Under the pieces are notes generated by a model. That model did no database searches. It was not told the origin of the DNA and saw nothing but the letters and a program-made list of their open reading frames with translations. Positions 44,600 through 55,581 of a stretch of 64,000 nt of DNA are shown here, one piece after another. The translations under genes and the position numbers were made by a program. The first letter of the stretch is position 1, and each line of letters starts with the position of its first letter. The DNA comes from Dichetophora obliterata (lineage: Eukaryota > Arthropoda > Insecta > Diptera > Sciomyzidae), in NCBI GenBank assembly GCA_963920525.1, contig OY986440.1:16696210-16760209 (forward strand), in the 5' to 3' direction.

Positions 44600-45180
44600 C
44601 TTCCATTGCATTCGTAGTATTTACTAATGGTTTCGTACTATTTACGAATTAAAAATAATATTAGTATAAAACATTCATTCGTAGATTATTATTACGTAAC
44701 ACGCATTATTCGTAGAATATACGAATTATAAGTTAATTTTAAAAAATTTAAAACCGAAATCGTTCAGCCTGGTTTGCCGAACAATTACCAAATACAACGA
44801 TAGTTAAGCGTACAAAAGTGAGAAATCATAATTTTTAAATTTACAAAAAAAATTTTTATTTTTTGAACTGAAATGTATTGAAAATAAGCTTTTATGAAAA
44901 TTTTAAAATTTTCACTTATCACTTTTATGCGCTTAACCATCGATAAGGAAATGTATAATTGCAAGGTGGTCGTATCCTACTGGAAGGGTAGGTGACTTGT
45001 AAGCTAAAGAAACGCAGTTCAAACCTCAGCTCAGACAGAATATTTTTTTTTCGTAATTAGGTATTAGGATCATTATATTTGTTTTTGTACGAATACGAAT
45101 AAAATATTCGTAATATGTCCATTCTACCAAACTACGTCCATTCCACGAATCCCATTCCTAGCTTAAAATTACGAATAGAA
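44600..45180. repeat. Cluster of ACGAAT/ATTCGT motifs, possible transposon ends
   Basis: ATTCGTA or its complement occurs at about 44609, 44642, 44677, 44708, 44719, 45088, 45094, 45108, 45143 and 45168, grouped at the two edges of the interval. Subterminal motif clusters in both orientations are typical of DNA transposon ends; none of the known terminal repeats is visible. Confidence 0.35.
44963..45040 (+). repeat. tRNA-like sequence, weak
   Basis: GGGTAGGTGACTTGTAAGC and the B-box-like CAGTTCAAACCTC are in tRNA order, and a stretch like a D arm precedes. Stems do not pair fully. Perhaps a SINE head or tRNA relic inside the ACGAAT-bounded interval. Confidence 0.25.
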
Positions 45181-45189
45181 TTTGTCGAT

Positions 45190-45322
45190 TCAAAAATGCA
45201 TGGCTTAGATCAGCTTTATTTATAAATTAACCTTAAAAAAAGTATTTTTGTAATCTCTTCAAAATATATAAACATGCATAATGGTGCATGAGCATGGTAG
45301 CAACGCGCCGAGTTTCAGCTAG
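45190..45322 (+). mobile_element. Helitron 3' end only
   Basis: Ends GGTAGCAACGCGCCGAGTTTC then AGCTAG at 45322 followed by T, like the ends at 24213 and 48487. Only the last 50 bp or so can be matched to other copies. Confidence 0.55.
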
Positions 45323-45354
45323 TTCAAAAATAACGATCAAATTCAAAAATAAGC

Positions 45355-45930
45355 CCGGATAAGAACTACGCGTTTCTCCCATACAAAGTGACTTTTTACC
45401 AAACTGTAAATACTCTTGAAATTCCACAAAAATTAATCTAATGCCTCTAAATTTTGTGCATAAGCATTAATTTGTATTATGCAATAAATAAGCACTGTGA
45501 GTATGAAATATGTAAAAATCTAATGAAAACCACGCCTATCTCCCATATAAACTGACTTTATGAAAACGATAAAATTTACTTAAATTCCACAAAATATAAC
45601 TATAATTTCTACAAATTATGCAATAAAGTTTTAATTTCAACTATACACTCGATGTTTGGAATTTAAAAAAAAAACTGAAAACTCCGCCTACCTCTCACAC
45701 AAAGTGACGTCATCATAATAGCAAAACCTTCATAGAGTCAAAAGAAAAAAATGTTTAAACTTGATATCTTGAAATAGACAAAACTTAGCATAAGCTTTGA
45801 TAATTCAACTGTACTCTAAGTTGAAAAATTAAAGTATTTAGATAAAACCATGCCCTATAAAAGTGGCGTCCTCAAAATAATACAACATTGGTATTGTCAC
45901 TTCGGTCCAGTCAAAGATAATTCCTTATAA
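45355..45930 (-). repeat. Repeat E: at least three tandem units, inverted relative to 12640
   Basis: TCTCCCATACAAAGTGAC (45376), TCTCCCATATAAACTGAC (45540) and CTCTCACACAAAGTGACGTCA (45692), then CCTATAAAAGTGGCGTC (about 45852), give unit lengths of about 150-165 bp. AATTCCACAAAA and ATxTTTGTxCATAAGC words recur in each unit. Non-coding. Confidence 0.55.
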
Positions 45931-46019
45931 ATTTTTTTTATATATGGGCCCATATATTTAAAAAAATTTTTATTAAAAAGAACACCGCTGCAAGTCTTAT
46001 GTGTATGTAGTACTATGTT

Positions 46020-46560
46020 TCTTTTAAATACGTACACTTACACGTATTTGTGTGTGTGTTTGTTTTTAATTGAACCAATTAAGTGGTAGCTAAATATCTT
46101 TACCCAGCTGTACAACAACAACAACAACACAGCACGATTTATTCTACGCTGATTGGAAGATTTAATATACGACTAGCTTAATTAAGGGTAGCGCAGCTAA
46201 AAGTGAAGACACTAAAGAATATCATCAGCCAACTGCTAGCTGCTTGCTGCTTCGTCTCCTCCTCCTCCTCCTCCTCCTCCTTGTCCACCCCACCACCGAC
46301 TCCAACTTCGACACTGTGACTCTCCCACACGTAGCACTTTATTGCGTTTGTGTTAATTGCTGTCGTTCGTTGTTCGTTGTTTGTTGTTGTTCTTTTCTTT
46401 TTGCCCAGCAAATTCTAATCATTAAGTTTTGTTGTTTTGCTGTTTTCTGATTGGATGCTGTTGCAAGTTTGTATGTTGAATGTTGTTGTTGTTATTGTGT
46501 TTGAAGCTTACACAATGTGCGACGAATAGCCTTTAATTCCAGGCGCATAAGTGTTAAAAT
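46020..46560. other. Simple-repeat-rich block (CAA, CTC, GTT runs)
   Basis: CAACAACAACAACAAC near 46113, a nine-unit CTC/CCT run at 46257-46283 and GTT runs near 46380 and 46485. Frames of 77 and 68 codons overlap these runs on opposite strands and are low-complexity. Resembles the other unique-looking blocks that may be untranslated or regulatory DNA. Confidence 0.35.
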
Positions 46561-46795
46561 GCAACAGGGCAAGTTTTATTGCTTCCTTTTGCTTTGTTTT
46601 TTTTTCCGAAATATTTTCGAGCTGTTAAAGTTTCAAAAGTTCAAATAGTTTGAATTTCTTCCTGTAGCTTTTTCGAATTTTCGAATGTATTAAGAATTTT
46701 GCTCACCTTAGTTTTTCCCCCTTTTGAAATGGACTTTTTTTAAAACAAAATGCCGATTTTAATTTCTGTTTTTCCTTAAATTTTTTTAACCCGTT

Positions 46796-47060
46796 GTCAA
46801 TGAACATAGGTGTATGTCACCCGAGCTGTTTTTAAGTGTACGAAGTTAAGCTATTAGGCTAATTTAAATAACACAGAAAAAATGTTTTACAGAATATGCA
46901 TTTGTTTTAATTAACCTTCATCGGTCCCTTATTTATAGAAACGAATAGGTTCCTTGTGTGTAAATTTTACACTCATTTTTCAGGAGCAATATTTTCATAG
47001 ATGAATGAAATGCATGCAATCTTCTCGTTAAAAGTAATTAATTATTCATTGTTTTATTAA
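46796..47060. repeat. TTAACCCG-bounded repeat, related to 51573-51637
   Basis: TTAACCCGTTGTCAATGAAC at 46796 matches, inverted, the end at 51637 (TTAACCCGCCGTTAATGAAC). Nearby GTGTGTAAATTTTACAC words recur at 48580 and 48755. The TTAA start hints at a piggyBac-like element; no protein is present. Confidence 0.35.
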
Positions 47061-47100
47061 ATGAAAAAATAAAATTCAAATCGGTTAATCGAGTAAAAAT

Positions 47101-48487
47101 TCTATATATACAAAAGGGGATGTATGGATGTGGGTATGTACGTATGTATATCGCGTAAAGACTTAAAAACCGCTAAACCGATCTTTATGATATTTTCAGG
47201 GAAATTGAAACAATATCTTGAGAGCGCTCCTGGGAAGTTTGGTGTCGATTGGACAAGGGGGCGTTGCACCTCCCTTACAACCTAAATTTACGCTATCGCC
47301 CACAAACCATAAAAAATGCTATATATCGAACGGTTTTGATCGTAAAAAACTAAGACTTTGTTTAGATGGCTACTATCGGCTACTGTACCAAAAATGGGCA
47401 TGGTCGCACTTTATCTAAGCCTACTTTTTCGAAATCATATCAATTACTGAGTTGTACAAATTTTGATAGTGATATATACATAAATGTTGCCACGCTCACT
47501 TTTACCGCCCACAAATCAATGGAACTTATATATATAAGACGGTTTTGATAAAAAAAAAAATAAAATTTGGTTTATATGTTTACTATGGGCGCAATATATC
47601 TACGCCCACTTTTTCGAAACAATGCTTATTCCTGAGATGCTCACGATTTGATAGTGAAAATTGGTATGTAGGTGCAATGGGATAGAGTGGCGGTCCCTGT
47701 ATATATATATATATTAGGGCGGGTCAAATTCTGGCTCAGCGAAATTCGTAAAATACATGTAATTTCAAGACTTTTTCTCCACGACAGCATATACAAATTC
47801 TGAAAAAAAGCTGTGCGGACTTTCGTAAATAGATTCATAGACATACATTCATACATTCATATTTTATAATTGAGAACAAAATCTATTTACGAAAGTCCGC
47901 ACAGCTTTTTTTCAGAATTTGTATATGCTGTAGTGGAGAAAAAGTCTTGAAATTACATGTATTTTACGAATTTCGCTGAGCCAGACCTCCAAAAAATTCG
48001 TCCATACAAATTGACCCGCCCTAATATATATATATATAAATGTTGCCATGTCTACTTTTTCCGCCCATCTATCTTTATAAAAAAATTAATATATGTATGT
48101 AAGGACTCCAAAACCGCTGAACCAATTTTTATGAAATTTTCAGGGAAACGGGTGCTGATTGCAAAAAGGGGCATGACACCTCAAATATACCCCAAATTTT
48201 CGATATCGAATAGCTTCGGAATAATAGGTCACACAGCATCGGAATTTGGTTTCGTGAAACTTTAGCAAGTTATAAAACGCATACCAAGAAGAGTTTTTGC
48301 ATTGAAAAAGGGGCGTGGCACCTCCTAAGCAACCCAAATTTGCTATATCGAATAGCTTCGCAATTATAGAGCGCACAACATCGGAAATCGGTATTCGACC
48401 TCAATTTACACGTTTCGTTCCACTCATAACACTTTATGGGCGCGTATGATAAGGGGGCGTGGCAGTAACACACCGGGTTTCAGCTAG
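47101..48487 (+). mobile_element. DINE-1-like Helitron, both ends present, with a nested MITE
   Basis: Starts TCTATATATACAAAAGGGG at 47101 and ends ACACACCGGGTTTC then AGCTAG at 48487, followed by T; Helitrons start TC and end CTRR before T. Two internal units marked by GGTCACACAGCATCGG (48217) and GCGCACAACATCGG (48370) lie near the 3' end, as in the copies at 23208 and 36195. Without the MITE it would be about 1.08 kb. No Rep/helicase, so non-autonomous. The frames of 60-102 codons inside are not genes. Confidence 0.8.
47715..48023. mobile_element. Near-perfect foldback MITE inside the Helitron
   Basis: Arms of about 125-150 bp, with ends TAGGGCGGGTCAA and TTGACCCGCCCTA. They agree over CTGGCTCAGCGAAATTCG, TACATGTAATTTCAAGAC and GCTGTGCGGACTTTCG with only one visible mismatch (CACGAC against CACTAC), apart from about 25 bp missing from the left arm. 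The central spacer is about 50 bp (GATTCATAGACATACATTC). AT repeats flank both sides, so the target duplication is TA or a longer AT string. Confidence 0.8.
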
Positions 48488-48489
48488 TT

Positions 48490-49340
48490 AAAAAAATAAA
48501 AATTGGAAAATATCGAAACATAAATTAAGAACAAACAGAAGAACAGTGACATAGGGTCGCCAAGATTATGGTGTGTAAATTTTACACACAAGAACCTTTA
48601 AGGGAAATTTTTTCTGTGGGGTAGCAGCGACACCTATCGTAAAGAAACGTCGAAAACATACATTTTGCATACGATTTTTACATTCAGCCAAAATTCTAGC
48701 TCGATTTGATGAACTAATATTAAAGAAATATCAGCTTGAAGTTGAAAAATGTGTAAAATTTACACAAAGAACCGATTAAGGTTAATATATTATCGACTAA
48801 AAAAAATTTGTTTTTTCAAAAGAAACCTAGGTAACTCACGAAAAATACTCGTATTTTCAGGACTTTTTTTGGCTCAATGAAAAGGCCAATCGAAATTCTG
48901 TAAAGTACGTTTTATAATATAAGTAATGATTATAACATGAAGTTTTTTAAAAAAATTCTATTCAAAATGGCGGCTGTGCAGCATTTGTTTGAAGGCGCCC
49001 TTTTTTAAGGGGTCCATGGCTGGACATCTAGCGTCCTTAATTCTTGATTTGGAGCAAAAAAGAATTTGGTCAGTTTTTATACATCATCAGCTATCGACAC
49101 ACGTGGGATTTTTTTTCGATGTATTGATATATTGACAAAACTAGAAAGTGTTGTGAAAGTGCAGAAAAGCTGTAGTAGCTGAACTCTATTGTTATTGCAT
49201 GTATATTTGTATGTAATAAATTCTTCAATGAGTTCAAAAATTCTGGAAACTTTGAGTGCAAGGTAAAATATGAACACTTTTCGCGCGAATTCAATTTTTT
49301 AAACAAATTTCTTTACAAGCAATATGTTCTTAGCATAGAA
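48490..49340. other. No gene recognised
   Basis: Contains two GTGTAAATTTTACAC-like palindromes (48580, 48755) shared with the region at 46960. The frames at 49077-49306 are unsupported. Confidence 0.35.
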
Positions 49341-49344
49341 AATC

Positions 49345-51048
49345 GCATTCAAACCGATGCTAAATCCTTTTTGGAGCTTTGTCCAATGTAAGAAAGGGAC
49401 ATCTAATATTCCTTCTTCTACGTTTTATAATGATATAAATTCATACTCTGTAAATGAAACAGTTCAATTGTTTGCAAATTATTTCAAATCAAATTTTGTC
49501 AGTAATCCTAATCCAATCAGCTCACATGTTGTTGATAATGTTGAGGCATGTATAAATTTTGGTAATCTTATGGTTACCCTTTCTGGTGTTGAAACTGCTA
49601 TTGGTAATATCAAAAACTCTGACTTAGATGGTTTTAGTCCTTTTTTGCTAAAAAATTGTGCGCAATCTTTATCTTTACCTCTGTGCATAATTTTAACAAA
49701 TCCCTCCCTTAATGCAGGTGTTTTCATTGATAAATGGAAAGTTTCACTCATAACCACAGTTTTCTCATCCGGCAATAAACATGACCTATCTCTAAGACCT
49801 ATCTCTAAGTTAACTAATAATTCCAAGCTCTTTGAAAAAATAGTGAAAGATAAAATGTACTTTGCATTAAAAAATTTGATTTGTCCCAATCAACATGTCT
49901 TTGTTTCTGGTTGGTCAACTACAACAAATCTTAGTGTATTCACAAATACTGCATCACCACAATTGAAAAACGCTACCAGCTGGATGTCATTTACTCCGAC
50001 ATATCCAAAGCCTTTGATAAACTATCACATGCTATTTTACGACTCAAGCTTGCCAAGATTGGCTTCCATTCTACATTTCTTTCTTTCAAATAGAGTTTCA
50101 TATGTAGTCATTGAAAATGTAACTTTCTTATTTTAGCAACTTCAGGGGTTCCTCAGGGTAGCATTCTTGGACCATTTCTCTTTGTCATTTTTATAAATGA
50201 TGTTTCCAAATGTTTTAATAATGCCCAATTTTTACTTTATGCAGATGACTTAAAAGTTTTCCATAAGTTTTCCATAAGGTTTCCATAAGGTTTCCATAAG
50301 GTAAAAATCAATCGGATGCTTATCGTCTTCAGGCTGATCTCGTAAACGTTTTTTCTTGGTTTAATCTAAACTAATTGTCACTAAACCTTTTAAAATGCTT
50401 TATTGTTCCTTATTATAAGATAAATTCTCCTTTATCGTTTGATTTACCTTAGATAGCACTAAGCTTGTAAGGTCTAGGCATTATTTTTGATTCATGCCTC
50501 AGTTTAAGCTGTCATTTAAAACATATTATCCCAAAGCATATTCCCTATTAGCATTTGTTAGGCGCAATAGTACCGGTTTCTCTGACCCATGCACATTTAA
50601 AAATTTATATTCGTCCCTCGTAAGATCTAGCCTTGAGTACGCTTCATTTATTTGGATTTACGCTCCATTTTATTCAGTGCATATTACCAGATTGCAGCAA
50701 GTTCAAAAAAGATTTTTGAAATTTGCTTTACGTTCAATTAGTTTGTCGGATCCTTTTCCATCGTATAGAACGCGTTGCCTGCTTATTGGTCTGTCTTCTC
50801 TTGAAGCTAGAAGGTTATTGCACAGTATTATGATCATTTACGATTTGATCAACGGAAACATCATCTGTGAGAAGTTACTTGAATTATTATCGTTTAATAT
50901 TCCACAAATAATACTTCGTAACTATGATTATTTTTACATTAATTGCCATAGAACCAATTATTCCATTAATGAGCCAATTAAAAGAGTACTTATAGCTATA
51001 AACAGTATGTATTACAATAACTTAATATATTTTTCTATTGTCAAATAG
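49345..51048 (+). pseudogene. Reverse transcriptase of the jockey-like LINE
   Basis: In one frame (to 50136): FANYFKSNF, a K-DGFSPFLLKNCAQSL block and a LRPIS-KLTNNSKLFEKIV block typical of LINE fingers. A shift then gives DVIYSDISKAFDK near 49987, with the first catalytic residue; next GVPQGSILGPFLF near 50147 and LLYADDLKVFHK near 50235, keeping the catalytic Asp pair. The frame at 50494-51048 gives SLLAFVRRNSTGFSDP, LYSSLVRSSLEYASFIW and QQVQKRFLKFALRS, the thumb-side motifs of jockey-group elements. At least three frame changes and a repeat insertion make it inactive. Confidence 0.8.
50255..50302 (+). repeat. Tandem repeat, 11-13-bp unit
   Basis: TTTTCCATAAG or TTTCCATAAGG occurs four times in a row inside the LINE, directly after the codons for the YADD box. 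It breaks the frame. Confidence 0.75.
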
Positions 51049-51129
51049 TTTATAATTTTGTTCTTATTTTATATCCTGATTTGTTATGTCTGTAAGGATA
51101 ATTTATCCATAGACGGAAATAAATAAATA

Positions 51130-52414
51130 TTTGTTTTGTTTTATGTATTTATAAAAAAGTAACACAATTGTTGATAAAACAAAAAGTAAGCAATATGAAA
51201 AAAAAATCCTACGTGTGTCGATAGATAAAGGTACATATTTTTAATATACAGTCAAAATTTCAATTCGATCGGTGAAGATTTGCTCGAATTATGTGTCCGG
51301 TCGTCTCACAAAAAGTGGTTTCGATAAAAAGACGTTTAAAATTTTAAGAACTAAGATTCGTGTAACATTTTCATGCACCTCTAATAGCAAAACAGAAAAT
51401 TTGGGCATTTAAACACCTTTTCCGGACTCTATATATTGGTATATAATTTTTAAAATCCTAAAGCATCTTTTAAGCAAAAAAAAAAATCGTATTCTTAAAA
51501 ATTTTACTAAGGTTTATGTTTTTATAAAAACCATAAAAAATTAGTTCTTATTTTCTTAATTTATTTTTACTCAGGTGTTACACACCCAGTTCATTGGCGG
51601 TGTGACAAAAACTATGTTCATTAACGGCGGGTTAAAGATTAATAGGTAGGTCCACAGCCTTGCCCAAATCTTTGTCTAAATCCTTGTTTAAATCCTAGTC
51701 CCAATGAGTGTGCCAATTTTTGTCGATATCCTTGTCCTTATTCAACTGTAGATATTTTTCTCTAGCCCTAATCACCAACCTTTAGTGTGGCACACTAACC
51801 TTAGGGCCATGCAATATATCCATGCATCGGTGGTGCATTTACGTTACGCAAAAGGTGGGTCTAAGAACCCACCTCTACTATCACCACATAAAATTTGACG
51901 TAATGCCTTTAGTCACCGACGTTTTTGAATTTTTGTTGCATTAACCTTATTTGTCCCACAATTATTTATTTGAATTTTTTGTTTTTTTGCCTAAATTAAG
52001 ATCAATTGGCGTAAATAAACTGCACGAGCATTTTTGTGAAGGAATTTTGTGGCTGCAGATGGGACACTTCGGGTTAAGCGACTACCGACACGACCTCTGA
52101 TGTCTCTGAAATTTTTTTGTTGAAATTGGCCTTTAGTTTACATATTAAGCTGGCCTTTAATAATTTCAATTGTCCTTTATTAAGGTGCTAGGTACACCTA
52201 TACTCAGCAAGTGAAAACAAATCTGTGCAACAATTTTTCATTTTTGTTTTATAAGAGCCTCCTTAGGTGTCCTAATAACGTTGTATTCTTTATTATTTTT
52301 GTCATCAGGTCAAAGAATCAATCTCTTTGCAGGCAGACGCAAATACTCGAACTCAAATAATAAACTCAAAATGTAAAAAAAATTGCAATAAATGTTACGC
52401 TTTTTTACTAAAAA
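51130..52414. other. No gene; a TTAACCCGCC end at 51573-51637
   Basis: Mostly AT-rich. On the minus strand TTAACCCGCCGTTAATGAAC starts at 51637 and matches 46796. A run of ATCCTTGTC/AATCCTTG words near 51660-51745 is a small tandem-like patch. No gene. Confidence 0.35.
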
Positions 52415-52823
52415 TTTTTATAGAAAATTCCTTTTCTCATAAGGAGTACACAATGGTAGCTTTTCTGAATATCGTAGGTACCTTAAACAATGTTCTTCCG
52501 AAGGCAATCATTGACGCTCTCTTGAAGCTTTGGGTGGATGAGTCACTCTGTGTAGTGATAAAAAACCTGCTGACCAGCAGAGTCGCCAGTGCATCTCTAG
52601 GTGACTCAAAGGCCAGGAGATTTGTGCGTAGAGGCACTCCTCAGGGGGGTGTTCTATTACCTTTATTATGGAACTTGGTAGTCAATGAACTTCTGAGGAA
52701 AATAGAAAAGGTTGGTTGCAAGATGATTGCCTATGCGGATGACGTAGCTATTGCTGCACAGGGAAAGCTTCCTAATACTCTCTCGGAGCTATCCGATCTC
52801 AATACTTGGCCCAAAAGTTGTGG

Positions 52824-53441
52824 GCTGGGTGCAGTACTACCAGGTTAAGGGATTTCCTCATAGATTTAGGGGTTTTTTAGCAGTGTTGAGGGATTTTAGG
52901 GGTAGTTAATCTTTAGGAAGATTTAATTTTTTAAGGGGTTTTTAGGGGTATTTGAAAAATTTACCTTTGGAAATAAAGTTTTCTTACTTTTCCTTAAAAT
53001 TATGCTAATAATTTAAGAAAAGAAGATATTTGGCTTCTTGGGTATTTCAGCAACACTTTCTGAAAACAGAGACATTGGCAGCACTTCAAATAAATTACCG
53101 ATAATTTTCCACTTCACTTCAAACTTTCTTTGCGCTTTACTTGCAATTGATTGATGCCGTGCAAAAACTGCAAACAAAACAAGTATGGGAAAAACTATAG
53201 ACAAAAAAGATATGCCCAAAAATATATCAAAAAGTGGGAGACGGAGGGAGCCTCCCACTCTAAAGTAAGACTTTATTTTTAGGTCAATTTTACATTGGAC
53301 AATTGAGAACTATGAAGCAATTTTTTCCCCTATAAAATGTTTGTATATTTTTCGAAAAAAGTTTTAAGGGGAATTTTTGGGGGATTTGAAATCCAATCTA
53401 GGGGTAAATAGTAAAAGGCACCTGGCAACACTGGCTGGGTG
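52824..53441. repeat. 8-bp target-site duplication GCTGGGTG around the hAT MITE
   Basis: GCTGGGTG at 52824-52831 and again at 53434-53441, directly against the two ends of the element. In related LINEs the motif is present once, so the duplication is a clean hAT insertion scar. Confidence 0.85.
52832..53433. mobile_element. Non-autonomous hAT element, 602 bp
   Basis: The left end reads CAGTACTACCAGGT and the inverted right end CAGTGTTGCCAGGT, a hAT-type terminal repeat. A perfect 8-bp target duplication flanks it. Near both ends AGGGGTTTTT/AGGGGAATTTTT words recur. The 81-codon minus frame at 53013-53258 has no transposase motif. It was inserted into the LINE after that LINE had integrated or been copied. 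Confidence 0.85.
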
Positions 53442-54984
53442 TAAGTCCCCAAAAACCGAACTGGTCCTTTTTACGATGAAACACAAAATTCCACGCATAA
53501 TTCCTCCACGTCTGGATGGCACTCTGCTAAACTTCGTGGAAGAGGCAAAATACTTAGGCGTTATTTTGGATAGAAAGTTAAGCTGGAAACCGAATATTCT
53601 TGAGCGAGCAAGTAAAGCCAATGTTGCTTTATATGCCTATAAGAAAGCTATAGGTAAAACGTGACGGCTTACCCCGAGTATTGCACGTTGGATTTACACA
53701 GTTATAGTGAGGCCAATCCTGCTTTATCGTGTATGTGTGTGGTGGACAGCACTAAAAACACAGTCTAATTGCAAATTGTTAGGGAATGTACAAAGAACTG
53801 CGGCCGTATGTATCAGCGGAGCGCTTAGGTCAATTTCATTGGAAGCGCTAAATGCGGTTCTTTGCTTAATACCCCTTGATATTATGGGAAAAAGGTTAGC
53901 GCAGCAAACAGCCATCCTCCTAGGAGCAACCTCGCAGAGGTGACTCGTACAGGTCATTCCTCCGTTATCGATCTTGCAGAAGCAGTTCCCAGCAACATCG
54001 AGTACACTCTTGCCACTCCTTCATTCGAGAACGGCTTTCACACAGTTATCCCAACCAGAATAGAATGGGACGGGTTTCTGCCGCTAAACCAAGTTGGCGC
54101 GCATATTTTTACTGACGGCTCAAAACTTGACAGCAAAGTCGGGGGAGGTGTTTTTCAACGGATCTGAACCTCATTTAGACTGCCAAATCATTGCAACATC
54201 ATTCAGGCTGAAACAATGGCTATCTATAGAGCTGTGGAATGGCTGAGGCATAGTGAGATATCAACTAAAGATATCTACATTTTTACGGACAGCCAAGCAG
54301 CGATTTAATCCCTTGCAGGTGTGTTCCTAACATCACCAATAGCCCTTAAATGTCGCTCGTCTCTTAATGAGATGGCCGATAAGTTCGACATTCATCTGGT
54401 GTGGGTACCAGGGCATAAGGACATTCCTGGAAATTGTAGAGCGGATGAGCTCGCTAGGGAAGGTACAGCTGCTGCCTTACATAGAAACATTAGGCATGCC
54501 ACTTGCGTCTAGCAAGCTGGCTCTAAGGAAACATGCCACAGAAATGGCTAATTTCAGGTGGAAGCATAGCATCACCTCTAACACAGCTAGACAGATGTGG
54601 TCTAGTTTTACTGAAAAACGAACGACGAAGCTCAGTCAATTGGCGAGGAAAGATCTCTCCATTCTGATAGGCGTAATAACAGGACACTATCTTATAGAAA
54701 GGCATGACCTAAGAATGGGGGTTCATGCGTTTGACTTCTGCTGGAGTTGCAGGGATGAGGAAGAGGAGGAGTCGGTATCGCATCTCAGGAGGTAGATCTC
54801 AGGGATCTTGAGGAGGTAGACGTTCAGCGTCTACTGCTTTTTACTATAAGTTCAGGGTGGTTTCACGACAGCGCTTAGGAGAGGAGGATCAGATCCCCTG
54901 TGGTATCACAACGGACCAAATATCTGTTCTATGTGGGTCCTTGACCGGCCACCACCTTAACCTAACCTACTAAAAATTGCAAAA

Positions 54985-55138
54985 AAATTGATTTTGTCGT
55001 TTTTGCTACAATTTATTGCGGCTAAAACATTAACAATCCTGCAACTTTTTCACTGTTTTTATGTGAAATTGATGAATTTTATTGTGATAATTTAGCTCCT
55101 CCCCTCTCCGCCACGAGCAGTTTCTAGATCCGCCACTG
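54985..55138 (-). mobile_element. hAT-type terminal fragment
   Basis: On the minus strand it begins CAGTGGCGGATCTAGAAACT at 55138, followed by a G-rich stretch, as in many insect hAT ends. The opposite end is not found. Confidence 0.4.
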
Positions 55139-55580
55139 TTTACAGTTGCAACATAACTTTTATCGTAGCGTTTTTAAAGAATCGCATCGCAAACCTCTGC
55201 AACTGACGTGCTTTAACAATATTACTTATGTGTTGGTCTGTCTGACACCTTTTTAAACTGAATTCTTTTTATGAAGTTTTTATGAATTAAGCCTTTATTA
55301 TTTAAATTAAGAAATAGTTTGCAATCCAATGTAGGTTAAAATTTTAAATGAAAGACGTTTGCTTGAAATAATATGATTTATTTCACTGATACAATTTACG
55401 AAATTTACGAAGCAATGCACGAAGTTTTGTTTTACTACCACGTCAGCTGCAGAGGGTTATAAAATAAAAATGTAATTATTTTTATGAGAAAATTATTTTT
55501 ATAATTCCATGCTAGTTTTCTTTCTTTAATATCATGCACCCTACGTAAATACCCTCCAGTTAAAAATTATGTATTTACAA
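55139..55580. other. No gene recognised
   Basis: AT-rich spacer; nothing supported on either strand. Confidence 0.4.
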
Positions 55581-55581
55581 C

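Larger units (their letters stand above)
49345..51129 (+). mobile_element. Jockey-like LINE, 5' truncated, degraded
   Basis: Plus-strand element with reverse transcriptase from upstream of the palm to the C-terminus and a 3' tail of AAATAAATAAATA at 51118-51129. The upstream endonuclease is missing. A short tandem repeat of TTTCCATAAGG at 50255-50300 interrupts the frame after the YADD box. Confidence 0.75.
52415..54795 (+). pseudogene. Reverse transcriptase-RNase H polyprotein of the LINE, inactive
   Basis: Before the MITE: VAFLNIVGTLNN (52457-52492), where the usual first catalytic Asp of VAFLDI is Asn (codon 52468-52470); RRGTPQGGVLLPLLWN; and AYADDVAIAAQ. After the MITE: PKTELVLFTMKHKIP, KYLGVILDRKLSWKP and RPILLYRVCVWWTA. 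RNase H follows: HIFTDGSKLDSKVGGG at about 54103, FTDSQAAI before an in-frame TAA at about 54305, then WVPGHKDIPGNCRADELARE. Last is a Cys-rich part (DFCWSCRDE) at about 54740. Frame changes, stops, the Asp loss and the insertion make it dead. The RNase H domain points to the LOA/I group rather than R1 or jockey proper. Confidence 0.8.
52415..54969 (+). mobile_element. LINE with RNase H domain (LOA/I-like), split by a hAT MITE
   Basis: Plus-strand LINE remnant comprising reverse transcriptase, RNase H and a C-terminal Cys-rich region, ending in TTAACCTAACCTA at about 54957-54969, a tail type common in these elements in flies. The 5' half is missing. The 602-bp hAT element at 52832-53433 separates two parts of the reverse transcriptase. 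Confidence 0.8.

Noticed and set aside
49479..49889. 136-codon minus-strand frame
   Set aside because: It is the antisense of the LINE reverse transcriptase on the plus strand.
53013..53258. 81-codon minus-strand frame inside the hAT MITE
   Set aside because: No hAT transposase motif (no dimerisation-domain or catalytic signature); treated as chance.
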